A DNA stretch of 7,596 nt from CAZAPZ01 sp964487285 (GTDB taxonomy: Bacteria; Campylobacterota_A; Desulfurellia; JAADFJ01): the NCBI GenBank assembly GCA_964487285.1, contig CAZAPZ010000079.1:1-7596 (forward strand), given 5' to 3'. The notes under the pieces were generated by a model, which saw nothing but the letters and a program-made list of their open reading frames with translations, had not been told where the DNA came from and did not search any database. This document shows positions 1-5,648 of this stretch, piece after piece. The position numbers were made by a program, and so were the translations under genes. Each line of letters begins with the position of its first letter. Position 1 is the stretch's first letter.

Positions 1-1
1 T

Positions 2-97
2 ATGAAAAAACGAAAAGTTTCCAAAAATGCGGCTTTAATTGAAGAAACTGTTGGGATTGCCGCTGTCATTAAAGCTCCAAAATGGCATCATTCATAA
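2..97 (+). CDS. Unrecognised 31-residue open frame, probably the 3' end of a gene entering from the left
   Basis: The frame is open from the left edge to a TAA at 95-97. It begins with an ATG at bases 2-4, so it could be a complete 31-residue peptide, but only one base lies before that ATG and neither a ribosome binding site nor an upstream stop can be seen. The more economical reading is the C-terminus of a longer protein. The residues are basic at the start (KKRKVSK), then mildly hydrophobic, and end in KWHHS. I recognise no family. It lies 79 bp upstream of murJ on the same strand. The other two forward frames close at once or by base 42, so this is the only forward frame that could continue a gene. 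Confidence 0.35.
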   Translation: MKKRKVSKNAALIEETVGIAAVIKAPKWHHS

Positions 98-118
98 TAT
101 ATTTAAGCCGGCTATCTG

Positions 119-146
119 TTCAACAATAGAGTTATTCCTTGTTGAA
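119..146. repeat. Perfect 8-bp inverted repeat upstream of murJ
   Basis: TTCAACAA (119-126) and TTGTTGAA (139-146) are exact reverse complements separated by 12 bases. The right arm contains the proposed -35 element of the murJ promoter. No T-run follows the right arm (it is followed by GGGACGG), so it does not look like an intrinsic terminator for the upstream frame. An operator or a weak hairpin are both possible. A separate 8-bp palindrome, AGCCGGCT, lies at 106-113. Confidence 0.5.
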
Positions 147-167
147 GGGACGGTATTCTTTTAAAAT
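139..167 (+). promoter_or_regulatory. Putative sigma-70-type promoter for murJ
   Basis: A -35-like TTGTTG (139-144) is followed after exactly 17 bp by TAAAAT (162-167), five of six matches to the -10 consensus. Transcription would begin near 174, only about three bases before the murJ ATG, implying a leaderless or nearly leaderless message. The absence of a Shine-Dalgarno sequence next to that ATG fits this. The -35 match is only moderate, and AT-rich DNA yields chance -10 matches. Confidence 0.4.
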
Positions 168-176
168 CACAAAACT

Positions 177-1634
177 ATGTCGTCACTATTTAAACAATTT
201 TTTTCAGTAGCATCACCAACCGCTGCAAGCAGAATAACGGGATTTTTTAGAGACATGGTAATTGCTTCGATTTTTGGTTCCACAGGAATGACAGATCTGT
301 TTTTTGTTGCACTTAAAGCACCGAATCTCATAAGACGGCTTTTTGGTGAAGGAACATTGTCTCAAGCGGCAATTCCAATTTTAGTAAAAGCCGAGAAAAA
401 AGAATTTACTGAAACGGTACGATCGGCAAACAGTATAGCAATAGTATTTTTTCTAATAGTTACCGCTTTTGGAGTCGCTTTTCCCAAAGCCATTCTTTCT
501 GCCATTGCTCCAGGAATAGTTTATAGCAACCGCGTTTTAACGGCAGTAAAAATGCTGCAAATCAGTTTTCCTTATCTATTTTTTATCGGGCTCTCTGTCT
601 GGTTATCTACTGTTTTGAATTCCAAGAAGCATTTTTTTGTTCCGGCGGCAAGTCCTATTATGTTGAATATTTCTATCATAATAGCTGCCGGCAGCGCATA
701 TCTGTTTCATCTTAGTATAGTTGTTCTCTGCTGGGGAATAATAGCCGGAGGCATTGGGCAGCTTGTGGTAAACACAACCGCTGCAGCGTATTACAAAATT
801 CCGCTATCGTTTGGCATGAAAATCAACGGCAATCTCATACTAATAGGCAAAAGAATGCTGCCTGCCCTCATCGCGACAGGAGCAATGCAGCTATCAACAT
901 GGGCTGATACAATAATAGCAAGCTTCCTTAATCAGGGTGCCATATCAACGCTATTTTATGCTAACAGAATTATTCAGCTTCCGCTTGCCATTTTGGCAAT
1001 TAGTCTTTCGACAATTCTCGTCCCTAATCTCTCATCGAAATCAGATTCCGATATAAAGAAATTTATGCAAAAGACGCTGCCCGTTTCTATAATTCTGTTT
1101 TTTCTCATCTCGCTTTTTATAGCCGTCGCGGGAAAACTCATAACAGGCATCATATTTGAAAGGGGAGCTTTTAATTTATCCGATACCAAACAAGTTTACT
1201 ATGCATTAATCGCTTATTCGCCAAGTCTTTTTTCATATTCATTGATTAGAGTGATAACACCTCTGTTTTATGCAAAAGGCGACACGAAAACCCCAAGTAG
1301 ATTAAGCATAATAGGTGTAGTAACGACGATCTTTTTTGCGATTATACTGTCGATTGAGTTTGGTTATATCGGTATAGCTATAGCTACCAGTATCGGGTCA
1401 ACCGTTAACGCTTATCTTTTAATAAAAAAAATAGATCAATATGGAATAACCGTTCGGCTTCCTGTCATAAAATCTATAACTTTTATAGCCGTTATAATTT
1501 TTTTGATAAAAATTTTGCATCCTGCTTATCCTAATCAGCTGTTATCAAAAATAGCGCTTCTAATCATTTTCCTCGTTATTTTTTTAGGGCTTTCAAGAAT
1601 TTTTTACGGAGATTTTCTAAAGAAACTTCTTTAA
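177..1634 (+). CDS. murJ: Lipid II flippase MurJ (MviN family)
   Basis: MurJ is the inner-membrane MOP-superfamily transporter that flips lipid II from the cytoplasmic to the periplasmic face for peptidoglycan synthesis. The 485-residue protein is hydrophobic throughout, compatible with the usual 14 membrane helices, and close to the usual length of about 500. The N-terminal signature is clear: SRITGFFRD at 18-26, then TDLFFVALKAPNLIRRLFGEG at about 39-59. The charged residues known to matter in E. coli MurJ (R18, R24, D39, R52) align one position later, at R19, R25, D40 and R53. The ATG at 177 is chosen because an in-frame TAA lies at 162-164 with no start codon between, and the N-terminus matches the family. 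No Shine-Dalgarno sequence precedes it. The last 59 bp overlap, in antisense, the 3' end of the convergent Lpt permease gene, leaving no room for an intergenic terminator. Confidence 0.97.
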   Translation: MSSLFKQFFSVASPTAASRITGFFRDMVIASIFGSTGMTDLFFVALKAPNLIRRLFGEGTLSQAAIPILVKAEKKEFTETVRSANSIAIVFFLIVTAFGVAFPKAILSAIAPGIVYSNRVLTAVKMLQISFPYLFFIGLSVWLSTVLNSKKHFFVPAASPIMLNISIIIAAGSAYLFHLSIVVLCWGIIAGGIGQLVVNTTAAAYYKIPLSFGMKINGNLILIGKRMLPALIATGAMQLSTWADTIIASFLNQGAISTLFYANRIIQLPLAILAISLSTILVPNLSSKSDSDIKKFMQKTLPVSIILFFLISLFIAVAGKLITGIIFERGAFNLSDTKQVYYALIAYSPSLFSYSLIRVITPLFYAKGDTKTPSRLSIIGVVTTIFFAIILSIEFGYIGIAIATSIGSTVNAYLLIKKIDQYGITVRLPVIKSITFIAVIIFLIKILHPAYPNQLLSKIALLIIFLVIFLGLSRIFYGDFLKKLL

Positions 1635-2628
1635 ATGTACGGTTAATCAATATTATGGCAACAGCTGCAAAAATCAGATCGCTTAGCCATAGAAGCGCCG
1701 GCAAACGAGATATATTAGCCAGCTTTTGTGAAAATATTAATATTACATAATATAAAATTAGAATCAGCATGCTAAGACCGTATGCTCCCGATTTGCCTGA
1801 GCGGGGAAAGTGAATTCCAAGAGCCATACCAATCAGACTAAAGATAAACAAACTTAAAATGGATGCCAAATGTTTATTTAAAAAGATCTTAAAATCCATA
1901 AGCTTCGGACCTGTAGGACGATATTTAATTAATCGGTTCAATGTCATGTAACTTGGATTTGTTAGATTATCAATGTCGATAAAAGGTTTAAAATCCTCAA
2001 TCTTCATATCCATTAACGAGAAATTCTCTATAGTAGATTTGTCGGGATTAATTATTTTGCCGTCTGAAAGTTTGAAAAAAAGGGAATTATTGTAAGAGAA
2101 AAGCTTACCTTTTTTAGCAAATATCAATATGCTGTTCTTCTTTTCATCTTTTTCTATAAAAACTTTTCTGAGATTATCTTCTCGATCAATAAAAGCTGCA
2201 TAGATAACAATATTGCCAATTCTGTTATAAAAAGTCTTCTCCTGTATGGAATTTGCAACGGTTGCTCTTGTAATATCAAACAGAGTTGATTTATAGTGCT
2301 GCTTTCCATACGGCATAGCATAAAAGTTTGTTAAAAAAGCCAGTACAAAAACCGAAGCCGATATAATAAATATAGGTTTTATCAAACGCGTAAAAGTTAC
2401 GCCGCTTGCAAGCAGTGCAATATATTCGTTATTTGCAGATAAACTTGAGAAAAGAAGGAACATGCCTATAAGATGAGCCATAGGAATGGCATAAAACAGT
2501 GTGAAAATTGCAATATACATTGTCAGTTCCGCCATCTTAACCGGATCGCTGCCGGGTGCAAAAACAACTGAAAAATATTTCGCAAAATTTCCAAATATTA
2601 AAAGGGACGATATTACAATTAGGCTCAT
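1576..2628 (-). CDS. LptF/LptG-family (YjgP/YjgQ) permease of the lipopolysaccharide export ABC transporter
   Basis: LptF and LptG form the inner-membrane part of the LptB2FG transporter, which extracts LPS and passes it to the LptC-A-D bridge. From the ATG at 2628 the protein is 350 residues. It has membrane segments near 1-20, 35-60 and 83-107, a soluble periplasmic jelly-roll-like region near 110-250, and three C-terminal membrane segments near 255-332: the six-helix family layout. The stretch NNEYIALLASGVTF, after the second helix, matches the conserved family motif. F and G cannot be told apart here, and no second paralogue is adjacent. The ATG at 2628 cuts into the usual N-terminus. The frame stays open upstream and reads YLYKGYIRRFL, like family N-termini. 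An ATT at 2683-2685 has AGGA eight bases before it (2694-2697) and would give 369 residues. The ATG has its own weaker AAGG. It is last in the tatB-tatC-pilD operon and overlaps murJ antisense by 59 bp. Confidence 0.9.
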   Translation of the reverse strand: MSLIVISSLLIFGNFAKYFSVVFAPGSDPVKMAELTMYIAIFTLFYAIPMAHLIGMFLLFSSLSANNEYIALLASGVTFTRLIKPIFIISASVFVLAFLTNFYAMPYGKQHYKSTLFDITRATVANSIQEKTFYNRIGNIVIYAAFIDREDNLRKVFIEKDEKKNSILIFAKKGKLFSYNNSLFFKLSDGKIINPDKSTIENFSLMDMKIEDFKPFIDIDNLTNPSYMTLNRLIKYRPTGPKLMDFKIFLNKHLASILSLFIFSLIGMALGIHFPRSGKSGAYGLSMLILILYYVILIFSQKLANISRLPALLWLSDLIFAAVAIILINRTFKEVSLENLRKKFLKALKK

Positions 2629-2693
2629 TAAGAATCGCCTTATATAGCCTTTATACAGATAAATATTTATAAGATTAGCTTTAATATTTATAA

Positions 2694-2697
2694 TCCT
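2694..2697 (-). promoter_or_regulatory. Candidate Shine-Dalgarno sequence for an ATT start of the Lpt permease
   Basis: On the minus strand AGGA is followed by eight bases and then ATT AAA GCT AAT (ATT at 2685-2683), in frame with the permease. This spacing is good for initiation. The only other possible upstream start codon in this open stretch is a CTG at 2658-2656. The site supports a start 57 bp upstream of the ATG at 2628 that recovers the conserved N-terminal segment. Confidence 0.4.
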
Positions 2698-2748
2698 GTT
2701 GTTATATCGTGATGGCTTCCAACAGTGTGTTTATAAGTTTGTGAATTT

Positions 2749-3474
2749 TTAGAAGAGTCCATGATAAATCATATTGCCTAACAACGGATAAAACAAGGCT
2801 GCGGCAGAAAGAAACGGACCAAACGGTATCTCCCTCTTTTTTATAAAAAGCAGCGCGGCCGCAATTCCCAGAACAGATCCAAAAAACAGTGTGAAAATAA
2901 TACCTTTAAGTCCTATAAACAGCGTTATGGCAAAAACAAGTTTAACATCACCAAACCCAAGAGCTTCTTTTGAAACCGATTTTCCGACTACTAATCCTAT
3001 TAAGTATAAACCCGATGCCGCCATAACCGCATCAGATACTGCATATAGAACATTTGAAGAAAAAAAGCTGAAAATAAAACCGACTGCTGCCAATGAATAT
3101 GTTAAACTGTTCGGCAAAATATAACAGCGAAAATCAATAGCAGAAAGAGCTATCAAAATGCTTGAAAAGATCAGGTATTTTAAGAGTATAAGAGTGAGGG
3201 AAAATTTAAAGAAAAACAGCACAAATATCAAAGCTGTCGATAGTTCGATCAATGGGTAAATAAATGATATTTCATCTTTGCACTGTCTGCACCTGCCTTT
3301 AAGAATAATAAAGCTTACTACTGGAATATTATCATACCATTTAATCGGCTCTCCGCAAGAAGTGCAGTGCGAAGCCGGCAACACTATTGATTCACCCTTA
3401 GATACCCGGTAAATAATCACATTTAGAAAGCTTCCTATTATAAGTCCTAAAATAAAAATAACGGCGGTTATCAC
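2749..3474 (-). CDS. pilD: Type IV prepilin peptidase / N-methyltransferase (PilD/GspO, A24 family)
   Basis: This inner-membrane aspartyl protease cleaves the leader of prepilins and pseudopilins after a conserved Gly; full-length family members also N-methylate the new N-terminus. The 241-residue protein has the N-terminal GSFLNVIIYR motif (14-23), then the cytoplasmic domain with two CxxC pairs (C37/C40 and C62/C65) that bind zinc and mark the bifunctional form. Catalytic aspartates are D114 (in SAIDFR, followed by ILPN) and D176 (in GFGDVK). Membrane segments fill the rest. The start is GTG (3474-3472), overlapping the last base of the tatC TAG stop. No strong ribosome binding site is visible, so coupling to tatC translation is likely. 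Natural substrates are encoded nearby: the three pilin-like proteins to the right all carry processing sites. It could also serve a type II secretion system, but none is visible. Confidence 0.96.
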   Translation of the reverse strand: MITAVIFILGLIIGSFLNVIIYRVSKGESIVLPASHCTSCGEPIKWYDNIPVVSFIILKGRCRQCKDEISFIYPLIELSTALIFVLFFFKFSLTLILLKYLIFSSILIALSAIDFRCYILPNSLTYSLAAVGFIFSFFSSNVLYAVSDAVMAASGLYLIGLVVGKSVSKEALGFGDVKLVFAITLFIGLKGIIFTLFFGSVLGIAAALLFIKKREIPFGPFLSAAALFYPLLGNMIYHGLF

Positions 3475-4190
3475 TACTTTTTGCCGACTAATTTAGCTAT
3501 GACTATGCTTATAAGATATAGAATGATCAAAGGAATAGCCATGAGAAATTGGGAAAAGATATCGGGAGGAGTGAGAATAGCTGAGACAATAAAGATTATC
3601 AAAATCGCATAAGCGAAATTTTTTATCATGAACTTATGATCTACAATTCCGAATTTTGCGAGAAAAAAGGTTACCACCGGAAGCTCAAATACAAGTCCAA
3701 AACCAAAAATCAGTTTTAAAACGAGTGAAATATACGCTTTGATAGATGGAAATGCAACTAAATTGGAACCTCCGTAACTTATTAAGAAACGAAATGCAAC
3801 CGGGAAGATAAAAAAATATGCAAATGCAGCTCCGATAATAAAGAGAAAAGACGATGCAAAAACAAACGGAATCATAAAATGTTTTTCCTTGATTTTTAGT
3901 CCGGGAGCTATAAACGCCCATATTTGATAAAAATTAAAGGGACTTGTAAAAAAAAGCGCCGCAACAAGGGCAGACTCTATTCTCACCCAAAATGCTTCCG
4001 TAAGCCCTGTAAATATGATGTGGCTTTTAGCCGGCAGAGCTCGCTGAAGTGGAAGCATAACAAAATTAAGCAGTTGAAGCGAAAAGAAAGAGCAAATAAT
4101 AGCAGCAACAAAAGTTGCTATAGCAATATAAATTATACGCTTTCTGAGTTCACCGAGATGCTCAAGAAATGTAAGTTCTTTATCGCTCAT
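3474..4190 (-). CDS. tatC: Sec-independent protein translocase subunit TatC
   Basis: TatC is the six-helix inner-membrane core that recognises twin-arginine signal peptides and, with TatA/TatB, moves folded proteins across the cytoplasmic membrane. The protein is 238 residues, the family's normal length. Diagnostic features are the N-terminal FLEHLGELRKR (8-18), YQIWAFIAPGLKIKE (88-102), FAYFFIFP (123-130), FELPV (168-172) and LTPPDIFSQ (206-214). Residues essential in E. coli align one position earlier here: E14 (E15 in E. coli), F93 (F94) and E102 (E103). The ATG at 4190 lies 18 bp after the tatB stop, and its stop overlaps the pilD GTG by one base, so it sits inside a compact operon. The bases before the start show only a weak ribosome binding site, consistent with translational coupling. 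Confidence 0.98.
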   Translation of the reverse strand: MSDKELTFLEHLGELRKRIIYIAIATFVAAIICSFFSLQLLNFVMLPLQRALPAKSHIIFTGLTEAFWVRIESALVAALFFTSPFNFYQIWAFIAPGLKIKEKHFMIPFVFASSFLFIIGAAFAYFFIFPVAFRFLISYGGSNLVAFPSIKAYISLVLKLIFGFGLVFELPVVTFFLAKFGIVDHKFMIKNFAYAILIIFIVSAILTPPDIFSQFLMAIPLIILYLISIVIAKLVGKK

Positions 4191-4208
4191 CTATGAGAAA
4201 TGCACCAT

Positions 4209-4529
4209 TTAAGTTTTAGCGTTTTTGACACTGCTGTCATTTTTATCCTTTTTTTCATTTATTTTTTCAGTATTTTCAATATCGGCATCATCAAAATCTT
4301 TTATATCGCCAAAATAATCACTTAAGGAATCTTTTTCTTCCTTTATAATATCCTTAGAATCATCCATTGCTTCATTTATAGATGTTGTCACATCTGTTGC
4401 CGTTTTTTTTATATACTTATAAACCTTTACAGTCGACCGTATAAAAGCAGGCAATCGTTTCGGACCAAGAACCACTAGCGCTACGACTAATACAATAAGC
4501 AGTTCACCCGTACCTATCGTTGGAAACAT
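4209..4529 (-). CDS. tatB: Twin-arginine translocase subunit TatB (TatA/TatB family)
   Basis: This is a 106-residue single-span membrane protein. A short N-terminal helix (about 3-22) contains Glu at position 9, followed by the hinge GPKRLP at 22-27, an amphipathic helix (about 28-58) and a charged, probably disordered, Lys/Asp/Glu-rich tail. TatB works with TatC as the signal-peptide receptor; TatA homologues form the pore. GPKRLP, the Glu near position 8 and immediate linkage to tatC favour TatB, but the two families are hard to separate by eye and this may serve both roles. The start at 4529 is chosen over an upstream ATG at 4664 because AAAGGAG lies five bases before it and the family N-terminus begins exactly there. 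It is the first gene of the minus-strand operon. No separate tatA is present here. Confidence 0.88.
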   Translation of the reverse strand: MFPTIGTGELLIVLVVALVVLGPKRLPAFIRSTVKVYKYIKKTATDVTTSINEAMDDSKDIIKEEKDSLSDYFGDIKDFDDADIENTEKINEKKDKNDSSVKNAKT

Positions 4530-4534
4530 TTTAT

Positions 4535-4541
4535 CTCCTTT
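4535..4541 (-). promoter_or_regulatory. Strong Shine-Dalgarno sequence that fixes the tatB start
   Basis: AAAGGAG on the minus strand lies five bases before the ATG at 4529. It decides against the longer reading from 4664, which would place 45 non-homologous residues ahead of the TatB membrane helix. Confidence 0.85.
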
Positions 4542-4550
4542 GGTTTGACC

Positions 4551-4578
4551 AATATAGCTTTTTATAAAAAACCTGCAA
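4551..4578 (-). promoter_or_regulatory. Putative promoter of the tatB-tatC-pilD-lpt operon
   Basis: On the minus strand TTGCAG (4578-4573) is followed after 16 bp by TATATT (4556-4551), five of six matches to the -10 consensus. Transcription would start near 4544, giving a leader of about 15 bases that includes the AAAGGAG site. The -35 matches only the TTG half of the consensus. A 9-bp inverted repeat lies just upstream of the -35. Confidence 0.45.
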
Positions 4579-4590
4579 TACGCTTCTATG

Positions 4591-4616
4591 CGATTATCCC
4601 CTTTCATGGATAATCG
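4591..4616. repeat. Perfect 9-bp inverted repeat (possible operator) upstream of tatB
   Basis: CGATTATCC (4591-4599) and GGATAATCG (4608-4616) are exact reverse complements separated by eight bases. The centre is about 60 bp upstream of the predicted tatB transcription start near 4544, a position typical of activator sites. It could equally be a repressor site or a hairpin in a longer transcript. Confidence 0.55.
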
Positions 4617-4683
4617 TCGAGCCGCAACTACCCGTATAAATAGATATAACAATCCGTAAAGCAATTATTAGTTTCTAATTTAC

Positions 4684-4755
4684 ATTATGCAAATAAAGCT
4701 GTAAAAATCAAATTTTAGTTTCAGATAGAATTTGCATAAACATAGTTTGCATAAT
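4684..4755. repeat. Three copies of a TTTGCATAA motif
   Basis: TTTGCATAA occurs at 4731-4739 and 4746-4754 as direct repeats exactly 15 bp apart, and its reverse complement at 4685-4693. The outer pair extends to a perfect 10-bp inverted repeat (4684-4693 with 4746-4755). The motif resembles binding-site clusters of a DNA-binding regulator. A related TTATGCATA lies at 4865-4873. Confidence 0.5.
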
Positions 4756-4822
4756 ATTTTATTTTATAGTACACTAATTATGAAAGTAGCATAAATCAAT
4801 TTATTTGGATTCTTTTTGAGTG

Positions 4823-4850
4823 TTGGTTGCCATTTATCGTATGCTATCAT
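4823..4850 (+). promoter_or_regulatory. Putative extended -10 promoter for the CBS-ACT/minor pilin genes
   Basis: TTGGTT (4823-4828) is followed after 16 bp by TATCAT (4845-4850), which is preceded by TGC at 4842-4844 and so makes an extended -10. The predicted start near 4857 would give a leader of about 100 bases. A short inverted repeat (GTATG 4839-4843, CATAC 4848-4852) overlaps the -10. Confidence 0.4.
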
Positions 4851-4947
4851 ACTGAAATTGTGAGTTATGCATACTTTTGTGAAATAAATTGAAACTCTTC
4901 AATAGTGCACTGATACGGTTTATGCATGATAAGGATAAACATAGAAT

Positions 4948-4954
4948 AAGGAGG
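4948..4954 (+). promoter_or_regulatory. Strong Shine-Dalgarno sequence that fixes the CBS-ACT start
   Basis: AAGGAGG lies six bases before the ATG at 4961. It decides against an in-frame TTG at 4889, which would add 24 residues with no match to CBS proteins. Confidence 0.88.
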
Positions 4955-4960
4955 CATTTT

Positions 4961-5635
4961 ATGTATGTTAAAAACTGGATGAAGACCGATGTTGTAACGG
5001 CTTCTAAAGGTGACTCATTTTATAAAGTAGCAAAGAGTATGCGGGATATGAAAATAAGACATATGCCTGTTGTTGATGAAAATGGAAAAGTTATAGGTAT
5101 GATAAGCGACAGAGATGTTAGACTCGCATCACCATCGGCAGCAACAAGCCTGTCAAGAGGCGAAATAGGATACCTCTTGGAAAAAATAACCGTAGCCGAA
5201 ATAATGAACCATCAGTTGTTTACTGTAAAATCGGATACAACAATAGAATACGCATCCAAAATCATGAAAGAAAATAAGATTGGAGCACTTCCTGTGATTG
5301 GCGACGGCGGCAAAATTATAGGAATAATATCTACAATAGACATTTTGGAAGCCTTCTATGATGTCATGGGCGGATCTGCAAAAAGCAACAGATTAACCGT
5401 TCAAATAGATGATGCGATAGGGGCATTGGCAAAACTAACAAAAATTATTTCCGATCATGTAGGATTTATAATAAGTATTGTTACGCCGTATTATGAAAGA
5501 GAAAATATGAAAAGTGAAGTTGTTATAAGAATTCAAACGCCGGATATTGCTGCAACTATTAAAGATATAGAAGAAAACTGCGGTGAGGTTACGGCCAATT
5601 TTGAATGTAATCCTGAAGGATGGGAAAAAAAATAA
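4961..5635 (+). CDS. CBS-CBS-ACT domain regulatory protein (AcuB-like)
   Basis: This is a soluble, probably cytoplasmic protein of 224 residues. The first CBS domain (about 3-57) opens with VKNWMKTDVVT and ends with GMISDRDVR. The second (about 78-132) opens with VAEIMNHQLFTV and ends with GIISTIDILEAF. Together they should form one Bateman module, which in characterised proteins binds adenosine nucleotides such as AMP or ATP. Residues about 143-215 look like an ACT domain, a fold that often binds amino acids. CBS-CBS-ACT is the architecture of AcuB-type proteins, whose biochemical role is poorly defined, so I assign no pathway or ligand. No enzymatic or DNA-binding domain is present. It starts a rightward unit; its stop lies 13 bp before the FimT-like ATG, so co-transcription with the minor pilin genes is likely. 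Confidence 0.9.
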   Translation: MYVKNWMKTDVVTASKGDSFYKVAKSMRDMKIRHMPVVDENGKVIGMISDRDVRLASPSAATSLSRGEIGYLLEKITVAEIMNHQLFTVKSDTTIEYASKIMKENKIGALPVIGDGGKIIGIISTIDILEAFYDVMGGSAKSNRLTVQIDDAIGALAKLTKIISDHVGFIISIVTPYYERENMKSEVVIRIQTPDIAATIKDIEENCGEVTANFECNPEGWEKK

Positions 5636-5648
5636 CTATAGATTGTAT

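Larger units (their letters stand above)
4530..4960. promoter_or_regulatory. Divergent intergenic control region between the tat and CBS-ACT/pilin operons
   Basis: This 431-bp stretch holds no convincing gene. It is very AT-rich and contains, from left to right, the tatB ribosome binding site and promoter-like element, a 9-bp inverted repeat (4591-4616), three copies of TTTGCATAA (4684-4755), a promoter-like element for the CBS-ACT gene (4823-4850) and that gene's ribosome binding site (4948-4954). I see no tRNA-like fold and no clear intrinsic terminator on either strand. Confidence 0.6.

Noticed and set aside
119..167. Intrinsic terminator for the gene entering from the left
   Set aside because: The inverted repeat has an AT-rich 8-bp stem with a 12-base loop, followed by GGGACGG rather than a T-run, so terminator structure is not supported.
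2493..2898. A 16-bp exact direct repeat (AAAACAGTGTGAAAAT) at 2493-2508 and 2883-2898
   Set aside because: Both copies lie in coding sequence, in the same reading frame, and encode the same hydrophobic residues IFTLF in membrane helices of the Lpt permease and PilD. Shared codon bias explains it better than a mobile or recombination repeat.
3924..4196. Forward open frame of 90 codons opposite tatC
   Set aside because: It is antisense to the well-supported tatC and yields a Lys/Asn/Ser-rich product without domain features.
4530..4664. Upstream extension of tatB to an ATG at 4664
   Set aside because: The added 45 residues do not resemble any TatA/TatB N-terminus, while the ATG at 4529 has a strong ribosome binding site and gives the exact family start.
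4889..4960. Extension of the CBS-ACT protein to a TTG at 4889
   Set aside because: The ATG at 4961 follows AAGGAGG at ideal spacing and the first CBS domain begins immediately after it; the extra residues are basic and match nothing.
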